A stretch of 64,000 nucleotides of DNA from Anagrus nilaparvatae (Eukaryota; Arthropoda; Insecta; Hymenoptera; Mymaridae), in the NCBI GenBank assembly GCA_022575985.1, contig JAKSXM010000007.1, positions 37,450,501 through 37,514,500 of the forward strand, read 5' to 3'. Every line of letters begins with the position of its first letter. The stretch's first letter is position 1. Of this stretch, positions 10,691 to 21,117 are shown piece after piece. The translations under genes were made by a program, and so were the position numbers. The notes under the pieces are model-generated. The model was not told the origin of the DNA. It did no database searches and saw nothing but the letters and a program-made list of their open reading frames with translations.

Positions 10691-12805
10691 ATTACTGTAA
10701 TTCATAAAAATATTAATTTATAATATAATAATATAATAATAATAATATAATGTATAATTAAATATTAAAAATATAAATATTATAACTAATTTTATCAATA
10801 TTTTTTACTTTTCATTCTTTATTGCTTACTCAATTTCTACAGCTTGAAAATATATATAATAAGTCAAAAATTACGTATTGTATGAAATTGGTAATTTTTG
10901 ACAAATAAACGTGTAAAAATGATAAATATTTGGGTATATAATCATTAATGCAGTTTTATTTACTTTAAAAAATATATTTTATAAGATAAAAATAAAATAG
11001 ACAAATTATTTAAGATACAGAAGTGTAATTACTTTATTTTAACAAAAATTAAAAAATTGGGACTCTAGGGGTTCTATCATTGTAGCGCATTAAAATAATT
11101 ATTTTCGGGCATCTGAATGGTATGCAACAATCAATTTGGACTAAAAATTATCAATATTTAACATTTTAACTCTTACATACATTTAAAACAGCCTAGGATG
11201 CAAAAAAAGTAGTAAAACCAAATTTGAAAAAAAGCAAAAAATAAAAACAGGTTTTCTAGCTTATAAATGTCAAAATATTGCTAAAAACCGATGCTAAATC
11301 TTTTTTTCTAATAATTTTGAACTTGTTTTAACTTGTCTTAAACAAAAATCCCGAAAAATACTGTAAAAAACCCTTAAAAATAATAATTTTCGAAAATCGG
11401 GTAGCTCAGTTTCGAAAAGAGGCAGTTTTTGACATAAAAGTTGAAAAATCTTTTTGGCACCTATCACCGATTTGTGTTCACGATCTTGTTCACGATTTTT
11501 TATCGGTTTTCTGAAGGTTCAAACTACCTGAAAACACTGGTCATATCGATTTCCCTTCAATTTTTTTTTTTAGTTTTTTGTCCAAGTTAATTGTTAATTA
11601 AAAATTAATTTTTATAACTCTATTAATATTGGCAGGCGTTTTCATAACGCGTAAACTGTCAATAAGTACGTTTCTTTTAAAGACTTTTTTGACTTACCTT
11701 AAAAGGCAATAGAAGCAAAAAGTAAGAATTAAATCTCAGTAAAAAAAAAGAAAGAAAACAAATTGAGAAAGAGAGCGCAATAAAAATAAAGAATTATAAA
11801 TGTTAAGGGGAAATAATTTACTTAAGAGGGAGTAAAATAAATCTCTTATTATCCTGAATTATCTTGATTATTGATGACTAAATATAATTTTAAAGAAAGT
11901 AGAAACAGTAGTCTATTGCCAACCGTCTTTTTCGCCACATTAAAAATGTCAGAAAGAAAATGACAATGTTTTTGCAAATATTTTTGAAAGTGAAAATATT
12001 TCAGAAAGTGATAATAATAATATTGCCAATATTCAAAAATGTATATTAAACTGAAATATTTATTTTTCACTCTCCGAGTGAATAATAGCATCTTTTTAAA
12101 CGCGTTTTTGAAGGAGAAAGTGAGGATTTGTATCCCTCTCTATTCTTTCTTCTATTTTTTCTCTCTAGAGAAGAAAACAGAAGAGAGAATTTAAGAAAGT
12201 AAGTATTTTCCTCCCTAGGGAGAAAAAATAGAAGAGAGAATCGAGAGGAGACTCGACCCACTCTTCCTACATCCTCTTACCCCTCCCAATCTAGTCGAAC
12301 TTGATTCTTCGTTATAGAAGACAAATTGTCAGGTGACGCTCATTAATATTCAAAATGGAATTGATGGAAATGAAATAGTTGCGTTATTAATTCTATATAA
12401 ATTTATTTTATTTAATAAATGCAAAAACTAACTTTTATATAAATAAACAATGAAAAATGAGCATATATGTGCGCATCTTTTATTTTGTTATAGCTAAATT
12501 AATTAACAAAATAAAAGATGTGTACCACGTGCTCACGCATTTATTTTAGTTAGGACGAAGAAGATTCGAAAATTACATCCTTTCACTTGAGTATTTTTAT
12601 CTGTGTCTTTCTTTCATATACAAATTAATATTTTTTGGAAAAGAATCGGAGTAGGAATTTTACTATTATTTTGGTTATTTGAAAGAAGTAGGGATTTATT
12701 ATTCATGAATAATTGTTTTTTTTTTATTTTACTCATCTTTTTCTTTCGATATTACAATTATATTGTATGTGTATATGTTCCCATTTGTTAAACAGATGCT
12801 TATAT
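10691..12805. other. AT-rich noncoding stretch with a 17-bp hairpin
   Basis: I see no convincing gene. A perfect 17-bp inverted repeat lies at 12474-12490 and 12504-12520 (CATCTTTTATTTTGTTA and its complement) with a 13-base loop. A purine/pyrimidine-rich stretch at 12117-12250 also folds on itself (CTCTCTATTC... with ...GAGAGAA). Both could be small MITE remnants. Confidence 0.45.
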
Positions 12806-12980
12806 TCACTCTTAGAGTAAAAAATAGTATGTTGAACATGGGGAAAAAATGCAATTTCAAATCATGGTCGGAGATAGTACACTCGTCATTGCACGTCTCG
12901 TGTCCCTATCTCCAACCTGCTTTGAAATAGCTTATTTTCTCCCCTTGTATAACAATCTACTATTTCCACTAAGATTAGTT
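12806..12980. repeat. Small foldback element (MITE-like)
   Basis: The left arm (TTAGAGTAAAAAATAGTA, from about 12812) is the imperfect reverse complement of the right arm ending near 12974. The shared blocks include TTTCAAA and GGAGATAG, and each arm is about 75 bases. No coding capacity. It abuts the larger foldback element to its right, and the boundary between them is uncertain. Confidence 0.45.
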
Positions 12981-13836
12981 AGTGAAAATCAAAAATAGCG
13001 TCGTATGCTAGTTTTCAAAAGTTACAATAAAATAAATGAAATTAAGTTCTCAGCTTTATATAGGGTTCCAAAGTCAAGAAAAGCGAATTTTAGGAAAATT
13101 TTCTTTGATTTTTCACTCTAATAAATTTTTCCAGTTTCCAAAATGGTGAGCAAATAAACTAAACCAGTGAAGTTCTTAGTTTACAGGGGTGAATTCTTGA
13201 AAACAAGAAAAGCGAATTTAAGGAAAAAGATTTTAATTTCGTACCCAAATAATATTTAATAATTTTCCAGATTTTCCAAAATAATTTTCCACTTTAATAA
13301 GTTTTGCATTTTCCAAGATGGCGGACTAAAAAAAGGTAACAAAATAATTCTAATGCAATACAAATGGATTCTTGAAGTCAAGAAAAGTGAACTTTTGAAA
13401 AAAATTTTTTGATTTTTCACTTCAATAAGTTTTTCCATGTTACAAGATGGCGGACCAAAAAAACATAACATAATCTTAATACTATACAAATGGGTTCTTA
13501 AAGCCAAGAAAAGTGAACTTTAAAAAAAATGTTGGTTCACAAATTTGGAAAAAATTGTAAAAAATTATTTGCGTAAAAAATCGATATAAATATTTTTCCT
13601 AAAATTCAATTTTCTTAACTTCAAGAATCTCTCCTGTATAGTAGTAAGAATATTTTCTTATGTTTTTTTTTGGTCCACCATCTCGGAAAACGAGAAAACT
13701 TATTAATATTTTTTTGGACTGCTATTTTGGAGCCCTATATAAAGCTGAGAACTTAATTTTTTTAATGTTATTGTAATTTTTGAAAATTAGCATACGACGC
13801 CATTTTTGATTTTCATTAACTAATCATAGTGGAAAA
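12962..13836. mobile_element. Foldback/MITE-like element with internal tandem units
   Basis: The left end, from 12962 (TTTCCACTAAGATTAG through GCGTCGTATGCTA and CTCAGCTTTATATAGGG), is matched in reverse complement by the right end to 13836. Terminal inverted repeats of about 100 bases result. The interior has about 129-base imperfect tandem units marked by CAAGATGGCGGAC (near 13313 and 13442) and by TCAAGAAAAG, and part of it is inverted near 13670. No transposase is present, so it would be non-autonomous. The superfamily cannot be assigned. Confidence 0.6.
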
Positions 13837-14689
13837 ATAAATATTTGTTTTAAAAATATTATTTTTTTTTATTTTTTTTTTCGGATGCCCACAAGTGGCG
13901 CTACGTCGGAAACCGATTTTCTCAGTCTCTATTTTGACGCCCTCTACAAAATTTGGAAAATAAATTTTGTAAAAAAACAAAATTTGTAAATTTTTAAATC
14001 ATATTTTATTGTATCTTTACATGAGGATGGTACTAGAGCTTACACAGCTAGCGCTAAAATTTTACGCCTTTAATACTTAATTTACTATTTTTATGTAACA
14101 TAATATAATAATTTTATTCTTCATATATTAGATTTCTTCGTAAAAAATGGATTCACTGCTAGATATTAGGAGCCAGCAATTTAATCTGTAGATCAATAAT
14201 GCAAGAAATTAAACGGCATACAATTCTGATCTTTATCAACAGTGACAGTAGCAGATATTTTTGTTCTTAAAATACAAAAAGTTAAATAAATTAATGAATA
14301 TAAATGTTTAAACCACTTAAAGCCAGGTGGAAAACGCGCATTCTTATAGAAATAATAAGTGTATAATAGATGTTATTGCTTAAGAATACACGTAGTTTTC
14401 CTGGCAAGTAATAACAAAACATCTTTAAACATTGAGATTTAATAAATAAAAAAAAAGGCGAGGAAATAATAAGAATAAACATTGTTACTTTTATGTAGTG
14501 AAAAGGTTAGTATATAATCAACATATGTATAAAATATATAGATTTCTTTTTATTTATTTATTAATTTATAACAAGCTACAATATACTAGCTATTTATTTA
14601 GCATTTTGCATACTTTCCCTTTCATATAGGTATAGTAACTAACGATTTCGCTAATTTTTTAGCTGATTACTTTGGAATGCTTAAGGCCT
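13837..14689. other. AT-rich noncoding stretch
   Basis: No coding or structural signal could be supported here beyond homopolymer runs. Confidence 0.4.
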
Positions 14690-15190
14690 TATTCGTCTCA
14701 ACAAAATGGTGTGGCTGAAAAGATGAATTTGGCCCTTCTGAATAAAACAAGAACCCTTATGAATAAAATAAGAACTCTTTTCGTAGAAACAAATCTGTTA
14801 AAGTATCTAGGTTATAAGATAGTACATCATATCAGCTGAAAACGTCTCCAATGAGTGCTTTAACCGGCCAAATTTCAACACTGATATATAGGTAAAAAAG
14901 ATTAGCTAATAGTTTTTGGTTCAAGGGAATATGCATGGAAATTACTAGTACAAGTACATAAGTCAGATGCAAGAGGTATAGAGTTCATAATGGTAGATTA
15001 TGCATGAAATGGCTACAGGCTTTGGATTCCAAAAACCAAAGAATTTATCATTTTAAGACAGGTTAATTTTGAAGAAAATTAATTTTTCTATCGACCAGAA
15101 GATTTTAGACATAAACAACCTCATATAGAATGCAACGATACATATGTTCGTATAATAAAGATTCAGGTAGCTCGAACGATGTGATTATAG
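14690..15190 (+). pseudogene. Ty1/copia pol remnant (integrase C-terminal part)
   Basis: A plus-strand frame beginning near 14680 reads L-R-P-Y-S-S-Q-Q-N-G-V-A-E, the signature around the third catalytic acidic residue of copia-type integrase (usually P-Q-Q-N-G-V-A-E-R). It is followed by repeated L-N-K-T-R-T-L-M-type helix sequence. Further right, after stops and frame changes, come G-Y-R-L-W and F-E-E-N blocks (about 15010-15080), resembling the region between integrase and RT in copia Pol. Neither RT nor LTRs can be found. This is an old, decayed fragment in AT-rich sequence. Confidence 0.6.
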
Positions 15191-15473
15191 AAGAAGTGGG
15201 TACAACTCGAAACAATGTTTTATATAATAATGATCCATATATTATTAGTGTCTTAAGGGGATATGATCCAACTTCAAGGTTTTTCCAAGCTTTCCTCTAT
15301 GCATTTTCAGAAATTTTTTTTTTAATTTTTATTTTTAATACAGTTTTAAAAAATTGTTAAGAAGAAGAAACGTAAAAATATAGTATTTATTAATTAATTT
15401 ATTAATTGTTTTAATTAATATACAAAAACTTTATTTCAAACATTCACACTTTCATTTATTTTTATTTGTAAAC

Positions 15474-16600
15474 ATGAAGGACTCTTACAAGATATTTATT
15501 TTAGTTTTATCCAAGGATCCGGAGAGGGCTAAGGTAGCTTCTGGCCAGCAAACGCAGCCAAAAGATGTAGCTAGAGACACCCCCCCCCCTTCAGATGAGG
15601 ATGATTTTGTCGCCGTTAAGAGCAAAGGTCAAAGAAAAAAGAAAAAGAAGAAAAAGAAAAAAGAGTTTGAAAGAAAGGAGGCAGACGCTCGTAAAAACCA
15701 AGAGCAGGAACAGAAGAAGCAGCTGCCAAAAATAACTGCAGTGGAAGCAAACCTGCGGCAGGGGGCAGAGAATAAAAGAAGAAAACAGAAAAAGCCGCAG
15801 AAGAAGGAAGGAGATGGCGATCTCCTCCTTCCGGGGCGACAGACAAAGGCAGGAGAAAGAAGCGCCAGAATCGGCGCATAAGGATCTCTAAGCGTAAGGA
15901 GGCTCTAATAATAAAGCCTCCTGAAGGGAAGTCTTATGCAACAGCCCTGCTGGAGATCAAAAGAGGTGTCCAACTAAAGGATTCGGGGACTGAGGTTCAC
16001 CGAATCCAGAAAACCCAAGATGGCAGCGTCCTAATAGAGCTGAGCTCGTCGAAAGACCGGCAAAAACTATTAGACGCTGTCAAGACGATCGCAGGCCCAG
16101 AAAGTACAGTCAAGGAACTGATTCCTCACCTAACCGTGGAGATCAGAAGCCTAGATGGTACTACTGGTAGTGACGAAGTGAGGCAGGTGATAAAGGAGGC
16201 AACCAAGCTGCAGAACGATGACGACATTAAAGTCGCCATCTTCAAGGCTAAGAGCACTAAGGCGAATATGGCGGTCGTAGACCTACCAGAAGCCGCCGCA
16301 CTAAAATTGACCAAAAAAGGCCGGCTAAATAATGGCTGGTCTAAATGGCAAGTGCGCTTAAGAGCCGAGGTTAAACGGTGCTTTAAGTGTCTTGGTTTCG
16401 GCCACAACCAGTGGTCATGTAAGGGCATGGACCGAAAATTTGCGTGTTTTAAATGTGGCGTTCAAGGCCACAAGTTAGAAAAATGTCCTGTGTAAAAAGC
16501 AGAATGCTTCCTCTGCAGTGAAAGAGCTGACAAGGCCAAGAACGACCACCTTCCAGGATGCGGAGCATGTAAGTGTTATCGGGAGGCACTTACGGCAAGG
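15474..16600 (+). pseudogene. LINE ORF1 (Gag-like, CCHC zinc knuckles), frameshifted
   Basis: The first part (15474-15881) is an extremely lysine/glutamate-rich, probably coiled or disordered region with a run of nine Lys near residues 53-63. It runs out of frame around 15840. The frame continuing to 16495 encodes a Gag-like domain and then CCHC knuckles C-F-K-C-L-G-F-G-H and C-F-K-C-G-V-Q-G-H. A third knuckle, C-F-L-C-S, follows after a stop at 16493-16495. ORF1 proteins of R1-clade elements bind element RNA and form the ribonucleoprotein. Both the frameshift and the stop before the third knuckle are disabling. Confidence 0.75.
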
Positions 16601-18392
16601 AAGATAAATCGGTAATGTTTGGAGTCCTGCAAGGGAATATGAACAAAACCAATCTTGCTGACCTTTTGCTCGATCAGCTCGCGGGAGAGACAGACTCTAG
16701 CGTCGTTTTGCTATCCGAGCCGCTTCGCAATAGGAACCAGCAATTCTGGTTAACCGATGACTAGGCCGGTGCGCTATATGGCTACGAGGTCGTGCTCAGA
16801 CGTCTATGTCCCGACATGGAAAAGGCAACTGCCACGTCTGGGCAAAGTGCGCTGATACAACTTTCATTAGTTGTTATTTGTCACCGAATGACACTATTGG
16901 GGTGTTCACCGTAAAGCTGGCCTCATTGGAGGAAACGATAAGTCTCTGGCAATATCATATTTGCTGGGGACTTAAATGCCAGGGCCGTGGAATGGGGAAT
17001 GCCAACCACGAACCGTAGGGGAACGTTGATCCTAGAGATGGCCGCTAGAACTAATCTGGTGGTCATGAACTCTGGGAACAATCCAACCTACGTAAGGCCA
17101 GGCTTTGGCGAAGCGATCCCTGATGTCACTTTTGCCTCGGCCGGGCTGGCAGGAAGAGTGGGCGGTTGGAGTGTGATGGATGGAGCCAATGGCAGCGACC
17201 ATAATTACATCACCTTCAAAGTGCGTGATAGGGTCGTCTGGAATGTGTCGAAGGTGGACGAGGACAGATTTGTGGATTATCTTCGCGAAGAGTTCTCGTC
17301 TATCCCAGCCTGGCATGGAGGACCGACCACCCCGCGAGAGGCAGAGACTCTTGTCAAAAGGGTAACTGCTCTTCTGAGGGAAGCTTGCGATGCCTCTATG
17401 TCGCGTAAACAGCCCTGGAAGGGTAATAGAAGCGTGTAGCTGGCTACGCGCTCTGAAGAGCTACCCTGCGCCTTATCAATAGCTGGATGGACTAAGACTG
17501 GCAGTTCCGAAAACGGAGATTGTCCTTCTGACCCGGAGAAGGGTTGATACCATATTCGGCGTCAGCTTTGATGACGGAGGTAATCCCCTTATGATCCAGA
17601 CCAAACCATCGGTCAAATATTTGGTGGTCTTCTTGGATAACAAGTTGACCTACAATAGACAATTCCAGCAGGCCTGTGAAAAGGCAGGCCGGGTGACAAA
17701 GTCCCTCTCATGGCTGATGACGAACATCGGCGGTCCCAGATCAGAGAAGAGGAGGCTGTTGATGATGACAGTCAACTCCATCTTGCTCTACAGTGCAGAG
17801 GTGTGGGCGGACAATGTCCGCATAAAAAAGTACTGCAAGAAACTAAAGGCAGTACAGAGGCAGGGGGCACTTCGAATCGCTTGCTCGTACAAGACAGTAT
17901 CAGAGCCAGCGATCCAGGTGGTGGCTCGGGTGATTCCCATCGATTTGCTTGCCTTGGAAAGGCAGGAGGAAGATAACATAACCGTGAGGAAGAAGAGCGC
18001 GACGTAGCTTCCGTTCGCGCTCGCTCCCACATAATGTAATACTGGCAGTATAGGTGGAATGGTGACCCGAGGGGACGTTGGACGCACCGCCTTATCATCG
18101 ATTTGGAAAGCTGGATGAACCGTGATGATGGGGAGATAGACTTCTACTTATGCTTTTCAAGTGGCGCAAGGTGACATCTCCGGAATGCTTGCATTGCCCG
18201 GGCGAGCTGGATACCGCTGATCACACCTTTTTTGGGTGTCCTCACTTCGCTGAAGGGCGACCGCCCTTCGATGAATGGAGGCCGAAAGGAGTCGTCCCGG
18301 AAATGCTGCGCAGTACCGCTAACTGGTACAGTGTGGCAGAGTACGTACTGGCGACACTGATTAAAAAAAAGGAGGAAGGTTTCCTCTCGTAG
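16573..18392 (+). pseudogene. LINE ORF2: endonuclease with most of reverse transcriptase deleted
   Basis: The AP-type endonuclease starts near 16618 (V-L-Q-G-N-M-N) and has L-L-S-E-P. After stops and shifts it has G-D-L-N-A-R near 16970, then N-P-T-Y-V-R, and S-D-H-N-Y-I near 17195, the catalytic Asp-His pair. These enzymes nick the target for target-primed reverse transcription. An in-frame stop lies at 16762-16764, with further frame changes near 16940 and 17020. Near 17450 the sequence jumps to the post-catalytic RT region (T-K-P-S-V-K-Y-L at about 17600), so the Y-A-D-D core is gone. The C-terminal C-L-H-C-P-G-E-L-D finger is at about 18180-18240. Confidence 0.8.
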
Positions 18393-18703
18393 TAAAATCT
18401 CCTCCTTTATTGACAGGGTATGGCGAAGAAATGCCTTGGCTGCATTTTTTCCGGACCGAAGTTATACCTAAACAGGGAGTCCCGGTCCGGATTCTATGAT
18501 ATTGTCATAAATGCAGGAGGGTGGGGAGTTTAGTGGGTATTGTAATTCCTCCTCAGTTATACTGAGTATCTGGGCAACCCCAGATACAAATTTGAGGTTG
18601 AGTCTTACATAACCATACAGTACGCGGTGTATGGTATGCGTTAATGCATTCTCCGCGTCCTACGAAAAAGGCCCCTTCTTGAATGGGCCCAAAAAAAAAA
18701 AAG
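18369..18703 (+). other. LINE 3' UTR, copy A: two stem-loops and poly(A)
   Basis: The stop region overlaps a GGAGGAAGG...CTCCTCC inverted repeat (18371-18404). A second stem-loop, GGCCCCTT-CTTG-AA(T)GGGCC, ends just before the A-tract at 18692. Both elements recur in copies C and D. The stem bases are slightly damaged in this copy. Confidence 0.65.
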
Positions 18704-18780
18704 AGTTTTATTCACAGGTATCGTTTTCATAATAAATTTTATTTTTATTATATCATTATAATCCTTTTTTTTTAATCTAG

Positions 18781-19305
18781 TGTTTATTATTCAAGGACGC
18801 CCGACATGCGAATTCGATAAATTCCTCCATAAAAATAAATGCGTTAAAAGTGTGTATATTTACATAACCTTTTTTTTTTTTTTTAATTTTATAAATCATT
18901 TGATTTTTTATATAGAAGCCTTAACGTTAGAAAGTTTTTGTGAATTCAATGAAACATGCAAATTTCTCGATTTCTCAATATGCTTATCAAATATTTGTGT
19001 TTGTATGGATAATTATGAGAATACCTTCGGTGTCTGCAAACCAATAAATTCAAGTAATTACTTTTAAATACAACATTTAAAAAAATGTTTTTTTTTTAAA
19101 TCATCTTAATTTATTTTTAGCAATTACTAAAAATGTTATTATACAAGAAATTTCAAAAAAAGGTCTTAACCCGCAAAATAATAATCAAGAAAAAGTTTTA
19201 AATTTATTATACATTAATATTATTATCTGCCTTGTCGTTTTTATGTTTATTGCTTATTTTTTATATATATATTTAAAACCAAATTTTATTTACGTTAGAA
19301 ATTAA
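18781..19305 (+). CDS. Cysteine-rich EB/EGF-like membrane protein, last three exons
   Basis: Three exons join in frame with all junctions in phase 1: 18781-18849, 18916-19053 and 19121-19305. Introns are GT-AG, 66 and 67 bases. Exon 1 has two Cys (R-P-T-C-E-F-D-K, N-K-C-V-K). Exon 2 has six (F-C-E-F-N-E-T-C, S-I-C-L, I-C-V-C-M, G-V-C-K), an EB/EGF-like spacing. Exon 3 ends in a hydrophobic helix (about 20 residues starting I-I-I-C-L-V-V-F) and a short tail, giving a single-pass membrane protein with an extracellular Cys-rich domain. AATAAA is at 19329. Upstream exons are not visible, because LINE copy A ends only 77 bases before the first exon. The gene may be truncated or have that LINE in an intron. 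EB naming is a judgement from the cysteine pattern. Confidence 0.6.
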
Positions 19306-19450
19306 ATTTAAAAAAAATTCCTGTATTCAATAAATTTGTTTGTAAAAATATTATTTATAATGAAAACATTTGCAAATCATTATTTCGTGTATTATAAAAA
19401 CTTAAAACTATTCTTCTTCTTTTTCTGCATACATACACTACAATCAAAAT

Positions 19451-19750
19451 TTAACATAAAGCTAAAATTATTATTATTAAAAAAAAAATTATTTGCAAAA
19501 TATTTTCTTGAGAATCAAGTGAAATTCTATCCTTCTGTGGAAATTCTACAACCTGCGACACGAAAGCAGACTCCACGCATTCACCTTTAATGAAAAAAAA
19601 AGAAATTTTAAATTATATGTATACAGAATACAGATTTTATTTTTTTACCTAAATATTCTAGAAAGGGATTTTTACAAACACATGTTTTATTTAAACAAAC
19701 TGATTGGTCAATCCCGCTTATACACTGCTCAGAATATTCGCATTCAGCTC
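19451..19750 (-). CDS. Cysteine-rich EB-like membrane protein, last two exons (convergent with the previous gene)
   Basis: On the minus strand, exon 19750-19649 (102 bases) carries six Cys (A-E-C-E-Y-S-E-Q-C, S-V-C, T-C-V-C-K), a compact EB-type module. Exon 19584-19451 supplies one more Cys (G-E-C-V-E-S), a polar linker, and a very short hydrophobic end (I-I-F-F-L-I-I-I-I-L-A-L-C) directly before the stop at 19453-19451. Splice sites are GT-AG and both junctions are phase 1, the same phase as the plus-strand neighbour. The end could be a tail anchor or a GPI-type signal. The two genes face each other with 145 bases between stops, which suggests an inverted duplication of one family. Upstream exons were not found. 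Confidence 0.55.
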
Positions 19751-20935
19751 CTTGAATAAATATTTTTTTTATTCTCAAATTAAATTAAAAAAATTTTTTT
19801 GTTTACCTCATTTCATTGCCTTTGAATAACACTTTTAATTTATTAAAATCTCGTAATAATAACATTTTTTAACAGTTTCAACTTCTTCCACAAATGGTAA
19901 AATATATATTACTATGAATAATAAAAACAATATACTTTTTTTTCGAAAGATAGATTTTAATTTTATTATTTTATGCATACTTAAAAAAGCAAAATCTATT
20001 TTCTTATAAATTTAAAAAGCTTAATCAATCTGTCATCGGTTGAATTCATACTAATAAACAAGCTTATAAAATTTTTGCATGAACCAAAAAAAGCATCCAA
20101 TTAAACAATAGAACTATTGATTTTTTATATTATTTCTTTCGCTTTACATTCATATTTGAGTAACAATATACCCTTTATTGATTAATTTTTTAACCGCATT
20201 AATTAACATTTTTTCTATATAAGGTACTCCATGACTTAATGTTCTAATTTTGATTATTTTTAAGAAAAATATTATTTACAATAAAATTTGTAAAAAAAAT
20301 AGACAAAGTTTTCTTAAATTTAACCTTGTGCGATTTTTAAATCTAAAACTTTCTCTCTATATATTCTCAAATATCACCCTTTTTCTCACATTACCCTGAG
20401 AAAAAACTTTATAAGGAGCTTATAAAATCCCTCTCTCATTTTATCAATACATCACCCAAGTTCCTTGAGGTTTTACACCCCCTTCTTTGTTTAAGAACTG
20501 TATAAAAGTTGTGGACTTTTTACTCATAGATTGCAATTGCTTAAATACTTCTCAAGTAAGCAATCTTTCACATATCGCGGATTAAAGTTTTATTCACAAT
20601 CTATACTTGGATAAAAAAAATTTCGATTTCTCATATTTTCATACAAACTTATTTAAAAAAATTTCTATTTTTAAAAAGTTAAGATTTAAAATTATTTATT
20701 CGATTTTTTATCCTGATTTTCAAGAAACTACATCGGATTTAGACATTTTAAATTTTTTAGAAATTGTTGAGGTTATTGAAAAAACTTTTATTGTCGACCT
20801 ACAGTTTATTTGAAAAAAACAGTAATGCAAACCACAAGGTAAGTTTAAACATTTTAAAACTAGAAGAAAAAAAAGATTTTTCTGAATTAAAAAATTTTTT
20901 TAAATTGTTTTTTATAGAGTTCTGAGTCGTATCTA
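19751..20935. other. AT-rich stretch; weak coding hints only
   Basis: No gene model is supported. A TATAAAAG at about 20502-20509 could be a core promoter. An open frame of 68 codons at 20607-20813 ends in plausible protein-like sequence but has no recognisable domain. A GT donor (GGTAAGT) lies near 20839. Confidence 0.3.
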
Positions 20936-21110
20936 TCAAATTTCTTCATCAACAAATCTTATCGTCGGCATTTCTATTTCTGCTCAGCCAAATTGCTTTG
21001 GAAAATTCCAGAGGCTTTGAGATTGTTTTTGAGGAAAATGCATGGAGCGATTTCTTATCTAATGAAATTATTCAGAACTATGCAACAACCAAACGATATG
21101 AATGTGGACG
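20936..21110 (+). pseudogene. Unrecognised coding-like fragment after an AG acceptor
   Basis: After the acceptor TTTTTTATAG (about 20911-20920), two frames in turn look protein-like: L-I-V-G-I-S-I-S-A-Q-P-N-C-F near 20960-21000, then F-E-I-V-F-E-E-N-A-W-S-D-F-L near 21020-21060. The second ends at a stop near 21124. One frameshift would join them. I do not recognise the family. The foldback element begins immediately to the right. Confidence 0.3.
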
Positions 21111-21117
21111 AAGTTCA

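Larger units (their letters stand above)
15474..18703 (+). mobile_element. R1-clade non-LTR retrotransposon, copy A (internally deleted)
   Basis: This copy is the only one in the window retaining the first reading frame. Order: ORF1 with lysine-rich N-terminus and CCHC knuckles, ORF2 endonuclease, a large deletion, the end of RT, the C-terminal zinc-finger region, a 3' UTR with stem-loops, and a short poly(A) at 18692-18703. Base composition switches from AT-rich to GC-richer around 15515, so the true 5' end is near 15474-15515. Compared with copy C, sequence equivalent to about 55195-56240 is missing near 17450-17480, removing the RT catalytic core. Assignment to the R1 clade rests on the endonuclease motifs and the C-terminal C-L-H-C-P-type finger. 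Confidence 0.85.

Noticed and set aside
15616..15879. Minus-strand frame with Leu/Phe/Ser-rich product
   Set aside because: Complement of the lysine/glutamate-rich LINE ORF1; composition effect only.
16126..18098. Several long minus-strand frames over LINE copy A, and matching ones over copies B and C
   Set aside because: GC-rich coding DNA read on the wrong strand; the LINE frames carry all recognisable motifs.
19801..19900. Extra upstream exon for the minus-strand EB-like gene
   Set aside because: A plausible GT donor exists, but the only open frame gives the wrong phase and a stop at the junction.
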